Source of the DNA: Actinomycetes bacterium
GTDB lineage: Bacteria; Actinomycetota; Acidimicrobiia; Acidimicrobiales; Palsa-688
Direction: 5' to 3'
Assembly (NCBI GenBank): GCA_021827285.1
Contig: JAKAWM010000019.1
Coordinates: 1-14,113 of the forward strand
Length of the DNA stretch: 14,113 nucleotides
This document shows positions 1-5,546 of this stretch, one piece after another. Every line of letters starts with the position of its first letter. Position 1 is the stretch's first letter. The position numbers and the translations under genes were made by a program. A model generated the notes under the pieces. It saw only the letters and a program-made list of their open reading frames with translations, searched no databases and was not told the DNA's origin.

Positions 1-39
1 AGCCCGGCGCGTAGGCCTGGCGGATCGAAGCAACCGTGA
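1..39 (+). CDS. possible C-terminal tail of an upstream gene (partial)
   Basis: Frame 1 is open from the window edge to a TGA at 37-39 and would encode a 12-residue tail ending in SKQP. This TGA overlaps the GTG start of the next gene as GTGA, the usual arrangement for translationally coupled genes. Twelve codons are too few to recognise a family, and a second frame is also open here, so this is only a position-based suggestion. Confidence 0.3.
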   Translation, partial: SPARRPGGSKQP

Positions 40-1097
40 AAGCGGCCCGGCTGCTGGCCCCCGGCCAGGTGCAAGTGGTGGAAGAGCCGATGCCCGAGCT
101 AGGGCCTGGCGACAGCCTGGTCCGGGTGGGCGCGGTGGGGCTGTGTGGTTCGGACCTGCACTGGTTCGGTCAGGGAGCTATCGGTGACGCCGTTCTCAGC
201 CGGCCTCTGGTTCTCGGCCACGAGTTTGGCGGCACCGTAGAGAGCGGGCCCCTCCGCGGCCGGCGCGTGGCGGTGGACCCCGCCCAACCGTGCGGTACCT
301 GCCCCCGCTGCCGGGAGGGCAATGCCAACCTTTGCCCGCACGTCCGCTTTGCCGGGCATGGCTCGACCGATGGCGGCCTGGGGGAGTACATCGCTTGGCC
401 GAACGAGCTGCTTTTCCCCGTGCCTGACAGTTTCAGCTCCTCGACCATTGCCCTTCTTGAACCCTTCGGCGTCGCTCTGCATGCCTGGGACCTGGGCCAC
501 GTCCCCCTGGGCGGGGCAGTCGCGGTCGTCGGTTGCGGGCCCATCGGGCTCATGGTGGTCCAGGTAGCTAAGGCGACGGGGGCAGCGGCCGTGGTTGGCG
601 TGGAGCCGCTCCCGCATCGGCGTTCTGCCGCCACGGACTGCGGCGCCACCGTTGTGGTCAGCCCTCAGGACTTGAAGGCTGCTCAGGCCGTGGGCGCTGG
701 CGCCGGCAGTGGGCTCAAGGGTGGCCAGGAGCCGAGGGGTGGCCGGGAGCTTAAGGACAGCGTTGATGTCGCCTTTGAGGTGGCAGGCACCGACGAGGCC
801 GTTGAGGAAGCCATGGAGCTGGTACGACCGGGCGGGCGAGTGGTCCTGGTGGGTATACCAGATGATGACCGGACGAGCTTCCCAGCGGCGCTGGCGCGCC
901 GAAAGGGGCTCACAATAGCCATGGCTCGCCGGATGAAGGACGCCTACCCTAGAGCCATCGACTTAGTCGCCCGGGGCGTGGTCAAAATTGAGCCCCTGGT
1001 TTCGCATACTTTCACCTTGGCCGAGGCCCCCGGGGCCTTCGAGCTGGCGGCCCGCCGGGAGGGCTTGAAGACAGTCGTGCAGGTGGGACCAGCCTAG
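36..1097 (+). CDS. zinc-dependent medium-chain dehydrogenase (sorbitol/L-idonate/threonine dehydrogenase-like)
   Basis: Cytoplasmic NAD(P)-dependent alcohol or polyol dehydrogenase of the medium-chain (MDR) superfamily, 353 residues, a normal length. Visible motifs are the catalytic zinc ligands C37 (in GLCGSDLH), H62-E63 (in GHEFGG) and E142 (in LEPFGVALHA). Four structural-zinc cysteines lie at 86, 89, 92 and 100, and a Rossmann nucleotide-binding loop GCGPIGL lies at about 167-172. The GTG at 36 is chosen because MKAARLL is the typical first strand of the family. The Shine-Dalgarno is weak (GGCGGA, far upstream). A Gly-rich insert at about residues 220-245, containing an imperfect 6-residue repeat, is unusual for the fold. 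The gene converges on a carbohydrate ABC importer, so a sugar-alcohol substrate is a reasonable inference, but L-threonine or another secondary alcohol cannot be excluded. Confidence 0.88.
   Translation: MKAARLLAPGQVQVVEEPMPELGPGDSLVRVGAVGLCGSDLHWFGQGAIGDAVLSRPLVLGHEFGGTVESGPLRGRRVAVDPAQPCGTCPRCREGNANLCPHVRFAGHGSTDGGLGEYIAWPNELLFPVPDSFSSSTIALLEPFGVALHAWDLGHVPLGGAVAVVGCGPIGLMVVQVAKATGAAAVVGVEPLPHRRSAATDCGATVVVSPQDLKAAQAVGAGAGSGLKGGQEPRGGRELKDSVDVAFEVAGTDEAVEEAMELVRPGGRVVLVGIPDDDRTSFPAALARRKGLTIAMARRMKDAYPRAIDLVARGVVKIEPLVSHTFTLAEAPGAFELAARREGLKTVVQVGPA
719..750 (+). repeat. imperfect 18-bp-period tandem repeat inside the dehydrogenase gene
   Basis: The 14-mer GGGTGGCCAGGAGC (719-732) recurs at 737-750 with one mismatch (A to G). 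The period is 18 bp, six codons, giving KGGQEP followed by RGGREL. It lies in a Gly-rich insert of the nucleotide-binding domain and looks like an in-frame slippage expansion. Confidence 0.5.
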
Positions 1098-1109
1098 GCA
1101 GGCGGCCCC

Positions 1110-1135
1110 GGGGAGCTAAGCCGGGGAGCCAAGCC
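1110..1135. repeat. tandem 13-bp repeat
   Basis: GGGGAGCTAAGCC (1110-1122) is followed directly by GGGGAGCCAAGCC (1123-1135), with one mismatch. It lies in the gap between convergent genes. No function is apparent. Confidence 0.5.
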
Positions 1136-1138
1136 GAA

Positions 1139-1183
1139 TCTGGTAGTCGTAAGTGCACCCTACAAGCACTTCGGACCACCAGA
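1139..1183. terminator. long interrupted hairpin between convergent genes (candidate bidirectional terminator)
   Basis: The left arm TCTGGT (1139-1144), GTC (1146-1148) and AAGTGC (1151-1156) pairs with the right arm GCACTT (1166-1171), GAC (1174-1176) and ACCAGA (1178-1183). That gives 15 Watson-Crick pairs with small symmetric internal loops and a 9-nt apical loop. It sits about 40 bp past the stop of the + strand dehydrogenase and about 95 bp past the stop of the - strand ATPase gene, where both transcripts should end. There is no T-run on either side, so it is not a classical intrinsic terminator. Many actinobacterial terminators lack the U-tract. Confidence 0.45.
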
Positions 1184-1215
1184 ATGGATTTGGCAACCCA
1201 GCTACCGAGCGGCGA

Positions 1216-1268
1216 GTGGCCATAGCCACCGACAGCGGATCCGGCTCCCGAGCTACCGGCAGGGGAGC
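1216..1268. other. two further hairpins downstream of the ABC operon
   Basis: GTGGC-CATA-GCCAC (1216-1229) is a 5-bp stem with a 4-nt loop. GCTCCC (1244-1249) and GGGAGC (1263-1268) form a 6-bp stem with a 13-nt loop. Reading the - strand, both lie 9-61 bp past the ATPase stop and could protect the 3' end or help terminate. Stems this short occur by chance in GC-rich DNA. Confidence 0.25.
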
Positions 1269-1276
1269 GGGCTATA

Positions 1277-2107
1277 TCAGGCGGAGATTTCGCCCAGTGC
1301 TTCCTGGCCGGCCTGCAACTGGCGGCGGAAGGCACTAACCATCAGCTCGGTGAGCTCCTCGATGGAGGTGTCGGCTACCCGGGTATTCACGGTCACCTTG
1401 CCCTGCTGTATGACATTAAGCCGATCGCAAAGGGCGAAAAGGTGAGCGTAGTTGTGGTCGATGACGATCATCGACACTCCCCGGGCAGATAGGTCCCTGA
1501 CCAACTCCATGATCAAGGCGGATTCCTTGGCCCCCATGGCGGCCAGTGGCTCGTCGAGCAACAGGATCTTGGCGTTCTGCCGAGTGGCCCGGGCGACGGC
1601 TATGGCCTGGCGCTGTCCACCGGACAGCATCTCGACCTCACTCTCGAGGTCAGGGACGTTGACCTTGATGTCCTCCAGGTACTGCCGGGCCAGCGCCCTC
1701 ATGCGCCGCCGGGATAGCAACGCCAACCTCCCGAGGAAGGTCACTTCGCGGTTGAGGAACAGGTTCTCGTAGACGGTCAGCTGGGGTATGAGCGCGAGGT
1801 CCTGGTAAACGGTCTCGATCCCATAGGCGCGGGCGTCCTTCACGGAATGGAAGTGGACTTCTTGGTTTTCCACAAGGATCCGGCCTGAGTCTGGCCGGAG
1901 GAAGCCGCACAGGATCTTGACCAGCGTGCTCTTGCCGGCCCCGTTGTCACCCACGAGGCCGAGCACCTCGCCCCGGTTGAGGTGCAGGTCGACGCCGCGG
2001 AGGGCGACAACCGCACCAAAGCGCTTGCTGATGTTCTCCGCCCGCATGATGACATCCTCAGCGGGGGCCCCGACCGGAGAGGTACCTGATAATGGCGCCG
2101 TGCTCAT
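1277..2107 (-). CDS. carbohydrate ABC importer ATP-binding protein (FrcA-like, single nucleotide-binding domain)
   Basis: Cytoplasmic ATPase that powers the adjacent RbsC-type permease. The protein has 276 residues with one ATPase domain: Walker A GDNGAGKST at about 53-61, Q-loop Q102, ABC signature LSGGQ at 161-165, Walker B ILLLDEP at 181-187 and switch histidine H218. RbsA-type sugar ATPases are usually about 500 residues with two such domains, so this is the shorter FrcA-like form, which would act as a homodimer. The frame is open far upstream, but the ATG at 2105-2107 is chosen because it overlaps the permease TGA as ATGA and because similarity begins just after it (M21 starts the conserved MRAENISKRFG segment). 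It is the third and last gene of the operon. The substrate is unknown. Confidence 0.9.
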   Translation of the reverse strand: MSTAPLSGTSPVGAPAEDVIMRAENISKRFGAVVALRGVDLHLNRGEVLGLVGDNGAGKSTLVKILCGFLRPDSGRILVENQEVHFHSVKDARAYGIETVYQDLALIPQLTVYENLFLNREVTFLGRLALLSRRRMRALARQYLEDIKVNVPDLESEVEMLSGGQRQAIAVARATRQNAKILLLDEPLAAMGAKESALIMELVRDLSARGVSMIVIDHNYAHLFALCDRLNVIQQGKVTVNTRVADTSIEELTELMVSAFRRQLQAGQEALGEISA

Positions 2108-3144
2108 CGTCTCAGCTTGGCGGCTAGCTGGCTTAGCTGCACGTTGGCAGCCATGGCGACCAGGATAATGACACCCTCGAAGAAGTAGAACCATGAGGCT
2201 TGGACGCCGATGATGTTGAGCCCGTCCTCCAGGATCCCGAGGAAGATGGCACCGATGACCGTGCCCAGCACGGTAGCCCGGCCTCCCGTCAGGGCGGTAC
2301 CGCCGATGACCGCGGCCACGATGGGCGTCAGCACGATATCGAGGCCGCTGTTGCCCGGGTTCATGCTGCCGATCCGGATGGAGTCCAGGATGCCCATGTA
2401 GCCGGAGACAAAGGCGATGATCACGAAGCACCAAACCTTTACCCGCCAGACAGGTATCCCTGCCTCCGCTGCCGCCAGCAGGTTGCCGCCTGAGGCGGTC
2501 GTATGCAGGCCGAAGCGGGAGCGCTTCAGTAGCACCCAGATGCCTGCCGTGAGGAGCAGGCCCCAGAGTATGGTCGACCAGCTCCCGATGCCGAATATCT
2601 TGCCGAAGTCCCCGGTGGTGCCAGGCATTTGTTCTTGGGTGTAGTTCGACTTGACCAGTACCAGGCCAAAAAAGGCGTACAGGGTGCCTAACGTCACGAT
2701 GAGCGATGGGACCCTCAAGCGCACCGTGAACAAGCCGTTTATGAGCCCGATCAGGGCGGAAAGAACCAAGGCGATGGCGATGGCCAGCCCTAATGGTACG
2801 CCCCCCGACCAGAACCAGTAGGTGAACCACGGGGAGGTGAGGTACACCTGACCGGCGGAGAGGTCGATCTCGGCTAGCACCAGCATGAGGACTTCGCCCG
2901 CCCCGATCACCATGATGGGGGCGATGTACTGCACCATCACGATGATGTTGGCGACCGAGTAAAACGACGACGCCCGGAGCGAAAAATAGATGACCGAGCC
3001 GACGGTGACGATTATTACGGTCGCCTCCCGGCGCTGGACAGCCAGCTTTAGCAGCGACAGCGGCGTGGCCCCCCGCCCCACCTGGGGAGGTGGGGCGGGG
3101 AGGGCCGGCGAGCGGTCACCTGCGGAGACGGCCGCCTGCGCCAT
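2104..3144 (-). CDS. carbohydrate ABC importer permease (RbsC/FrcC/XylH family)
   Basis: Integral membrane subunit of a sugar-type ABC importer (branched-chain/ribose permease superfamily), 346 residues, a usual length. A Pro/Ala-rich cytoplasmic N-terminus (about 1-40) precedes a run of hydrophobic helices starting at about 42. Family landmarks are EIDLSAGQV at about 92-100, FGLHTTASGGN at about 211-221 before the ATPase-coupling region, and GGTALTGGR at about 281-289. It starts 3 bp after the TAG of the binding-protein gene, and its TGA overlaps the ATPase start, so expression is coupled. No strong Shine-Dalgarno is seen before its ATG, which agrees with re-initiation. A very stable hairpin lies 44-73 nt inside the gene (separate entry). 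Members transport ribose, xylose, fructose, inositol and similar compounds, and the sequence does not say which. Confidence 0.9.
   Translation of the reverse strand: MAQAAVSAGDRSPALPAPPPQVGRGATPLSLLKLAVQRREATVIIVTVGSVIYFSLRASSFYSVANIIVMVQYIAPIMVIGAGEVLMLVLAEIDLSAGQVYLTSPWFTYWFWSGGVPLGLAIAIALVLSALIGLINGLFTVRLRVPSLIVTLGTLYAFFGLVLVKSNYTQEQMPGTTGDFGKIFGIGSWSTILWGLLLTAGIWVLLKRSRFGLHTTASGGNLLAAAEAGIPVWRVKVWCFVIIAFVSGYMGILDSIRIGSMNPGNSGLDIVLTPIVAAVIGGTALTGGRATVLGTVIGAIFLGILEDGLNIIGVQASWFYFFEGVIILVAMAANVQLSQLAAKLRR
3071..3100. other. perfect 13-bp GC hairpin at the start of the permease gene
   Basis: The arm at 3071-3083 (CCCCGCCCCACCT) is the exact reverse complement of 3088-3100, with a GGGG tetraloop on the + strand and CCCC in the mRNA. 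It falls within permease codons 15-25, downstream of the binding-protein gene in the same transcript. A stem this strong could shield the upstream binding-protein message from 3' decay or slow ribosomes entering the permease. The structure is visible in the sequence. The role is inference. Confidence 0.7.
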
Positions 3145-3147
3145 CGG

Positions 3148-4290
3148 CTAACCGATCTTCTTGGGCGGTGCGAAGGCCGTCTGGGCCGCGCCGCTGCCTT
3201 CGAAGCGCGTGGCGTGTTGCAGGTAGGCACCGGCGGTGGCCTGGGTCACGTAGCCGAGGCCAGTGTCGGTGTTGCACGGCTTCATCAACCCAGCCGAGAT
3301 GTTGTACAGGAAGAGCTGGACCGTCGGCACGAAGCCCTGCAGGTAGGCCTGCTGGTCGATGGAGAAGAGGAGCGCTCCCTGCTGCACTTGCTGCAATACC
3401 GGCACGCCCACGTCCCAGCCGGAGCCACCGACCTTGCCCTTTAGCTTGTACTTGGCGATCGTTTGGGCCACGGCGATGGAGTCCCCGGAGTCAACCGTGT
3501 ACATGAACTTGACGTCCTTGTGCCCCAGGTACCAGGCGGGCACGGCCGCCAGCTCAGCGGTCTGCGACGCGCCGCCGGCCACCTCGACGGTCTGGTAACC
3601 GGCCTTCTGGAAGACCGGCTTGGCGCCGTCTACACGGGGCTGGATGTTGCCGCTGCCCGGGGTAGCAATGATCATGCCAACCAGGTCGCCCTTCTTCACG
3701 AAGCCGGAGCCCACGATCCGTTGGGCAGCAGCGGCACCGGCCGTGAGGTTGTTCTGGCCGATGTAGGCCATGCGGTTGTTGCTGGCCTCGTCGGCGTTGT
3801 AGGACAGGACAGGGATGCCCTTGGCCAAGGCGTTGTTCGTCGGGGTGTTGAAGGCCACCGGGTCGATCAGGGCGACGGCGATCCCCTTGACGTTGCCGGC
3901 GATGGCCGTGTTCATGGCGGTGACCATCTCGGATACGATGGAGTTTTGGGAACCCGTCCACTGAGGCTTAGGGATGCCCAACGTCACCGCCGCGTCTTGC
4001 AGACCGTAGATCGTGGCCGTGAAGAAGGTGTTGGTGGTGACGTGGTTGACGAAGGTGAACCGGTAAGCCGGGTGAGGGGCCCACGGGTTTTCGAAGATCG
4101 AGTTGGCGGTCGCGCGCTGGCCAGCCAGGAACCGCTCCCGAGGGCTGGCATTGGCGGGCATATCGGTGAGTGCTTCGGTGAGGACTCCAGCGAAAGGCAC
4201 CGCTACGGCCGCCGCCCCCAGGTTGCGGAGGAGCCGCCGGCGCGACATCTCGAACTGCTGCGGGCTTGGTTCGTCCGCTTGGTTGTTCAT
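3148..4290 (-). CDS. Tat-exported sugar ABC transporter substrate-binding protein (RbsB-like)
   Basis: Extracytoplasmic solute receptor that would deliver a carbohydrate to the permease encoded next, 380 residues. The N-terminus has a twin-arginine signal: S16-R17-R18-R19-L20-L21, then a hydrophobic stretch (about 24-37) and a likely signal-peptidase site after A46-N47-A48. The remainder fits a type I periplasmic-binding-protein fold of the ribose/galactose family, with alternating hydrophobic strands such as GIAVALIDP and GIPVLSYNAD and late motifs such as MYTVDSGDS. The only cysteine (in KPCNT) is far from the signal, so there is no lipobox, which is unusual for a binding protein in a monoderm. 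The start at 4290 has a strong AAGGAG 6 nt upstream. It is first in the operon and divergent from the TatA-like gene. Confidence 0.9.
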   Translation of the reverse strand: MNNQADEPSPQQFEMSRRRLLRNLGAAAVAVPFAGVLTEALTDMPANASPRERFLAGQRATANSIFENPWAPHPAYRFTFVNHVTTNTFFTATIYGLQDAAVTLGIPKPQWTGSQNSIVSEMVTAMNTAIAGNVKGIAVALIDPVAFNTPTNNALAKGIPVLSYNADEASNNRMAYIGQNNLTAGAAAAQRIVGSGFVKKGDLVGMIIATPGSGNIQPRVDGAKPVFQKAGYQTVEVAGGASQTAELAAVPAWYLGHKDVKFMYTVDSGDSIAVAQTIAKYKLKGKVGGSGWDVGVPVLQQVQQGALLFSIDQQAYLQGFVPTVQLFLYNISAGLMKPCNTDTGLGYVTQATAGAYLQHATRFEGSGAAQTAFAPPKKIG

Positions 4291-4296
4291 GCAATG

Positions 4297-4302
4297 CTCC
4301 TT
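4297..4302 (-). promoter_or_regulatory. Shine-Dalgarno of the binding-protein gene
   Basis: AAGGAG on the - strand, 6 nt before the ATG at 4290. It is the strongest ribosome site in the ABC operon. The two downstream genes rely on coupling. Confidence 0.75.
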
Positions 4303-4654
4303 GTAGTTCCTAGTGATGACGCTCCACCCACCTTAGCCCGCCCGGGTTGTCGGCCCTCGGTACAGGCCGATCTCGAGCGGCAGCCCGGTAACTGGAGCCG
4401 GTTCTGTACGGTACATCTTGCATTGGCCTCGTGCGTCCAGTCCCGGGAGCTGTGACATGGCACGGCCAGGAGGGCCCGGGCACGGGCTGGAGACCTCGGC
4501 ATGAGCAGGGACGTTACCGCTCACACAACTTCGGGGCAAGCCAGGGACGGCAAACATGACCCATAATCAGACCTGTAAGCGCTACGAAGGTGCGCCACCG
4601 TGGCCTCGGCGCTGGCGCCCAGTAGCCCGGCCTCAGGTGGATCGGGCCCGGTGC
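4303..4654. other. divergent control region between the ABC operon and the TatA-like gene, no gene seen
   Basis: About 350 bp without a convincing coding region. It must hold the promoters of two divergent units. It contains inverted repeats that could be operators: TCGGCC (4350-4355) with GGCCGA (4365-4370); TGTAC-G-GTACA (4405-4415); and TGAGC (4502-4506) with GCTCA (4519-4523). I found no clear -35/-10 pair for the operon and no regulator gene in the window. Confidence 0.35.
4405..4415. promoter_or_regulatory. short palindrome, possible operator of the ABC operon
   Basis: TGTAC-G-GTACA is a perfect 5+1+5 inverted repeat about 115 bp upstream of the binding-protein start. Sugar importers of this type are commonly controlled by LacI or other repressors that bind short palindromes. 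No family can be assigned from 11 bases. Confidence 0.25.
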
Positions 4655-4660
4655 TACTGT
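4655..4660 (+). promoter_or_regulatory. possible -10 element for the TatA-like gene
   Basis: TACTGT fits the TANNNT pattern of actinobacterial housekeeping -10 boxes and lies 57 bp before the ATG. No good -35 is seen at 16-18 bp upstream. Confidence 0.25.
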
Positions 4661-4705
4661 AAAGGCGTCGGAGGGTTAGGGGCCGCTCGGGCCGAAGACA
4701 CCGAC

Positions 4706-4710
4706 GGAGG
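4706..4710 (+). promoter_or_regulatory. Shine-Dalgarno of the TatA-like gene
   Basis: GGAGG, 6 nt before the ATG at 4717. It fixes the start of a short gene whose first residues matter for the membrane segment. Confidence 0.7.
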
Positions 4711-4716
4711 CGCGAA

Positions 4717-5091
4717 ATGTTGGCATCGATTTTCTCCGGGTACGACGACCTGATCGTGATCGTCGTGGCCGTCGTGGTCCTTTTCGGGGGCACGCAGCTG
4801 CCCAGGCTGGCTCGCAACGCTGGTGAAGCCATGCGGGAGTTCCATAAAGCTCACTCCGAAGCCAGTTCGGCGTTCCCAGGCGCGTCAGAACTACCCGCGC
4901 CGGCCAACACCCGGCTCTCCGCCCCGGCGCGCTCAGGGCTGGACGGCGGTGGTGCAGGCCAAGGCGAGGGCGCACCCGCCCAGGCGAGCGAAGAGCGAGT
5001 GACCCTCAGCCGTGCCGAGCTGGACGCATTGCTGTCCTCCCGGGAAGCGCAGGCCCGGGCCACGCCGGTCAGCCCCGCCAACCAGAGCTGA
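4717..5091 (+). CDS. tatA: Sec-independent protein translocase, TatA/TatE family
   Basis: Small inner-membrane protein of the twin-arginine export pathway, 124 residues. TatA oligomers form or thin the membrane for passage of folded Tat substrates handed over by TatC. A short N-terminal membrane helix (about 11-23) leads into the hallmark FGG hinge (23-25) and an amphipathic helix (about 28-45, LPRLARNAGEAMREF). A Pro/Ala/Gly-rich disordered tail follows. These features are diagnostic of TatA/B. Without TatB-specific features TatA is the better call. TatC is not in the window. The gene is divergent from a transporter operon whose first product carries a Tat signal. It ends 2 bp from the end of the convergent hemerythrin gene with no room for a terminator. 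Nearby helY recalls the actinobacterial tatA-tatC-helY cluster. Confidence 0.88.
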   Translation: MLASIFSGYDDLIVIVVAVVVLFGGTQLPRLARNAGEAMREFHKAHSEASSAFPGASELPAPANTRLSAPARSGLDGGGAGQGEGAPAQASEERVTLSRAELDALLSSREAQARATPVSPANQS

Positions 5092-5093
5092 CC

Positions 5094-5522
5094 CTACCGC
5101 TCAGTTCCCAGCTGTTCCCAGCGCCAGTCGGGCAAAACTTGTTGAGCGAACGGGAAAAGATCCGTGTCTTCGACGTCGGCATGTTCGCAAAGCTCGCGCA
5201 ACACCCGTTGGGTGCGGGCTGAGTCATCCAAGAGGCACTGATCGGTCAACTGTTCGCGAAACGCCCGATGCTCACCGACCAGGCGGTCGAGCTCAGCCAA
5301 GCCCTCGCCTGCTTGACGCAGTTGCTCGAACAGGCCCGCCTCCTCGCCTGCCGCGTGCTGTTCGAAGGCCCTTACCAGATTGGCCAGCAGCGCGCTGGCT
5401 TGCTGGGAGCGCCCGGCCTCCACGGTGGCCGCAAGATCGGAGGCAAGCCGTTCGATTTCGTCATGTTCGTGAGCCAGGTGGGCAATGGCTGGTAGTTGCT
5501 CGCAGCCGCAGTAGGTGCACAT
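5094..5522 (-). CDS. hemerythrin-like (HHE domain) protein
   Basis: Cytoplasmic four-helix-bundle protein of 142 residues, expected to carry a diiron centre that binds O2 or senses or handles O2, NO or iron. Candidate iron ligands along the sequence are H18 or H20 (in AHEHDEI), H56 with E60 (in EQHAAGEE), H85 (in GEHRAF) and H114 with D119 or E118 (in CEHADVEDTDLF), spaced as in the HHE family. The N-terminus MCTYCGC carries three closely spaced cysteines, a feature I associate with actinobacterial members. These may bind a metal or act in redox. The ATG at 5522 has AGGAG/GGAGG 6 nt upstream. It lies 24 bp after the radical SAM gene on the same strand, so the two are probably cotranscribed. 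Protection of the oxygen-sensitive iron-sulfur partner is an inference. Confidence 0.82.
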   Translation of the reverse strand: MCTYCGCEQLPAIAHLAHEHDEIERLASDLAATVEAGRSQQASALLANLVRAFEQHAAGEEAGLFEQLRQAGEGLAELDRLVGEHRAFREQLTDQCLLDDSARTQRVLRELCEHADVEDTDLFPFAQQVLPDWRWEQLGTER

Positions 5523-5528
5523 TGGCCA

Positions 5529-5536
5529 CTCCTCCC
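5529..5536 (-). promoter_or_regulatory. Shine-Dalgarno of the hemerythrin-like gene
   Basis: The - strand reads GGGAGGAG, 6 nt before the ATG. It lies in the 24-bp gap after the radical SAM stop, so the second gene of the pair has its own strong ribosome site. Confidence 0.7.
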
Positions 5537-5546
5537 TAAGCGGGTC

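Noticed and set aside
1098..1276. tRNA or other structured RNA in the convergent gap
   Set aside because: No T-arm or anticodon-arm pattern fits the hairpins. The stems are better explained as transcript-end structures.
2108..2830. Upstream extension of the ATPase frame across the permease gene
   Set aside because: The translated extension is His/Arg/Gly-rich with no family resemblance and lies wholly inside the permease gene. The ATGA overlap at 2104-2107 gives a natural start.
3463..4455. 330-codon + strand frame opposite the binding-protein gene
   Set aside because: It is a shadow of a high-GC gene: Gly/Val/Arg-rich product, no motifs, and it runs antisense to a well-supported RbsB-like protein.
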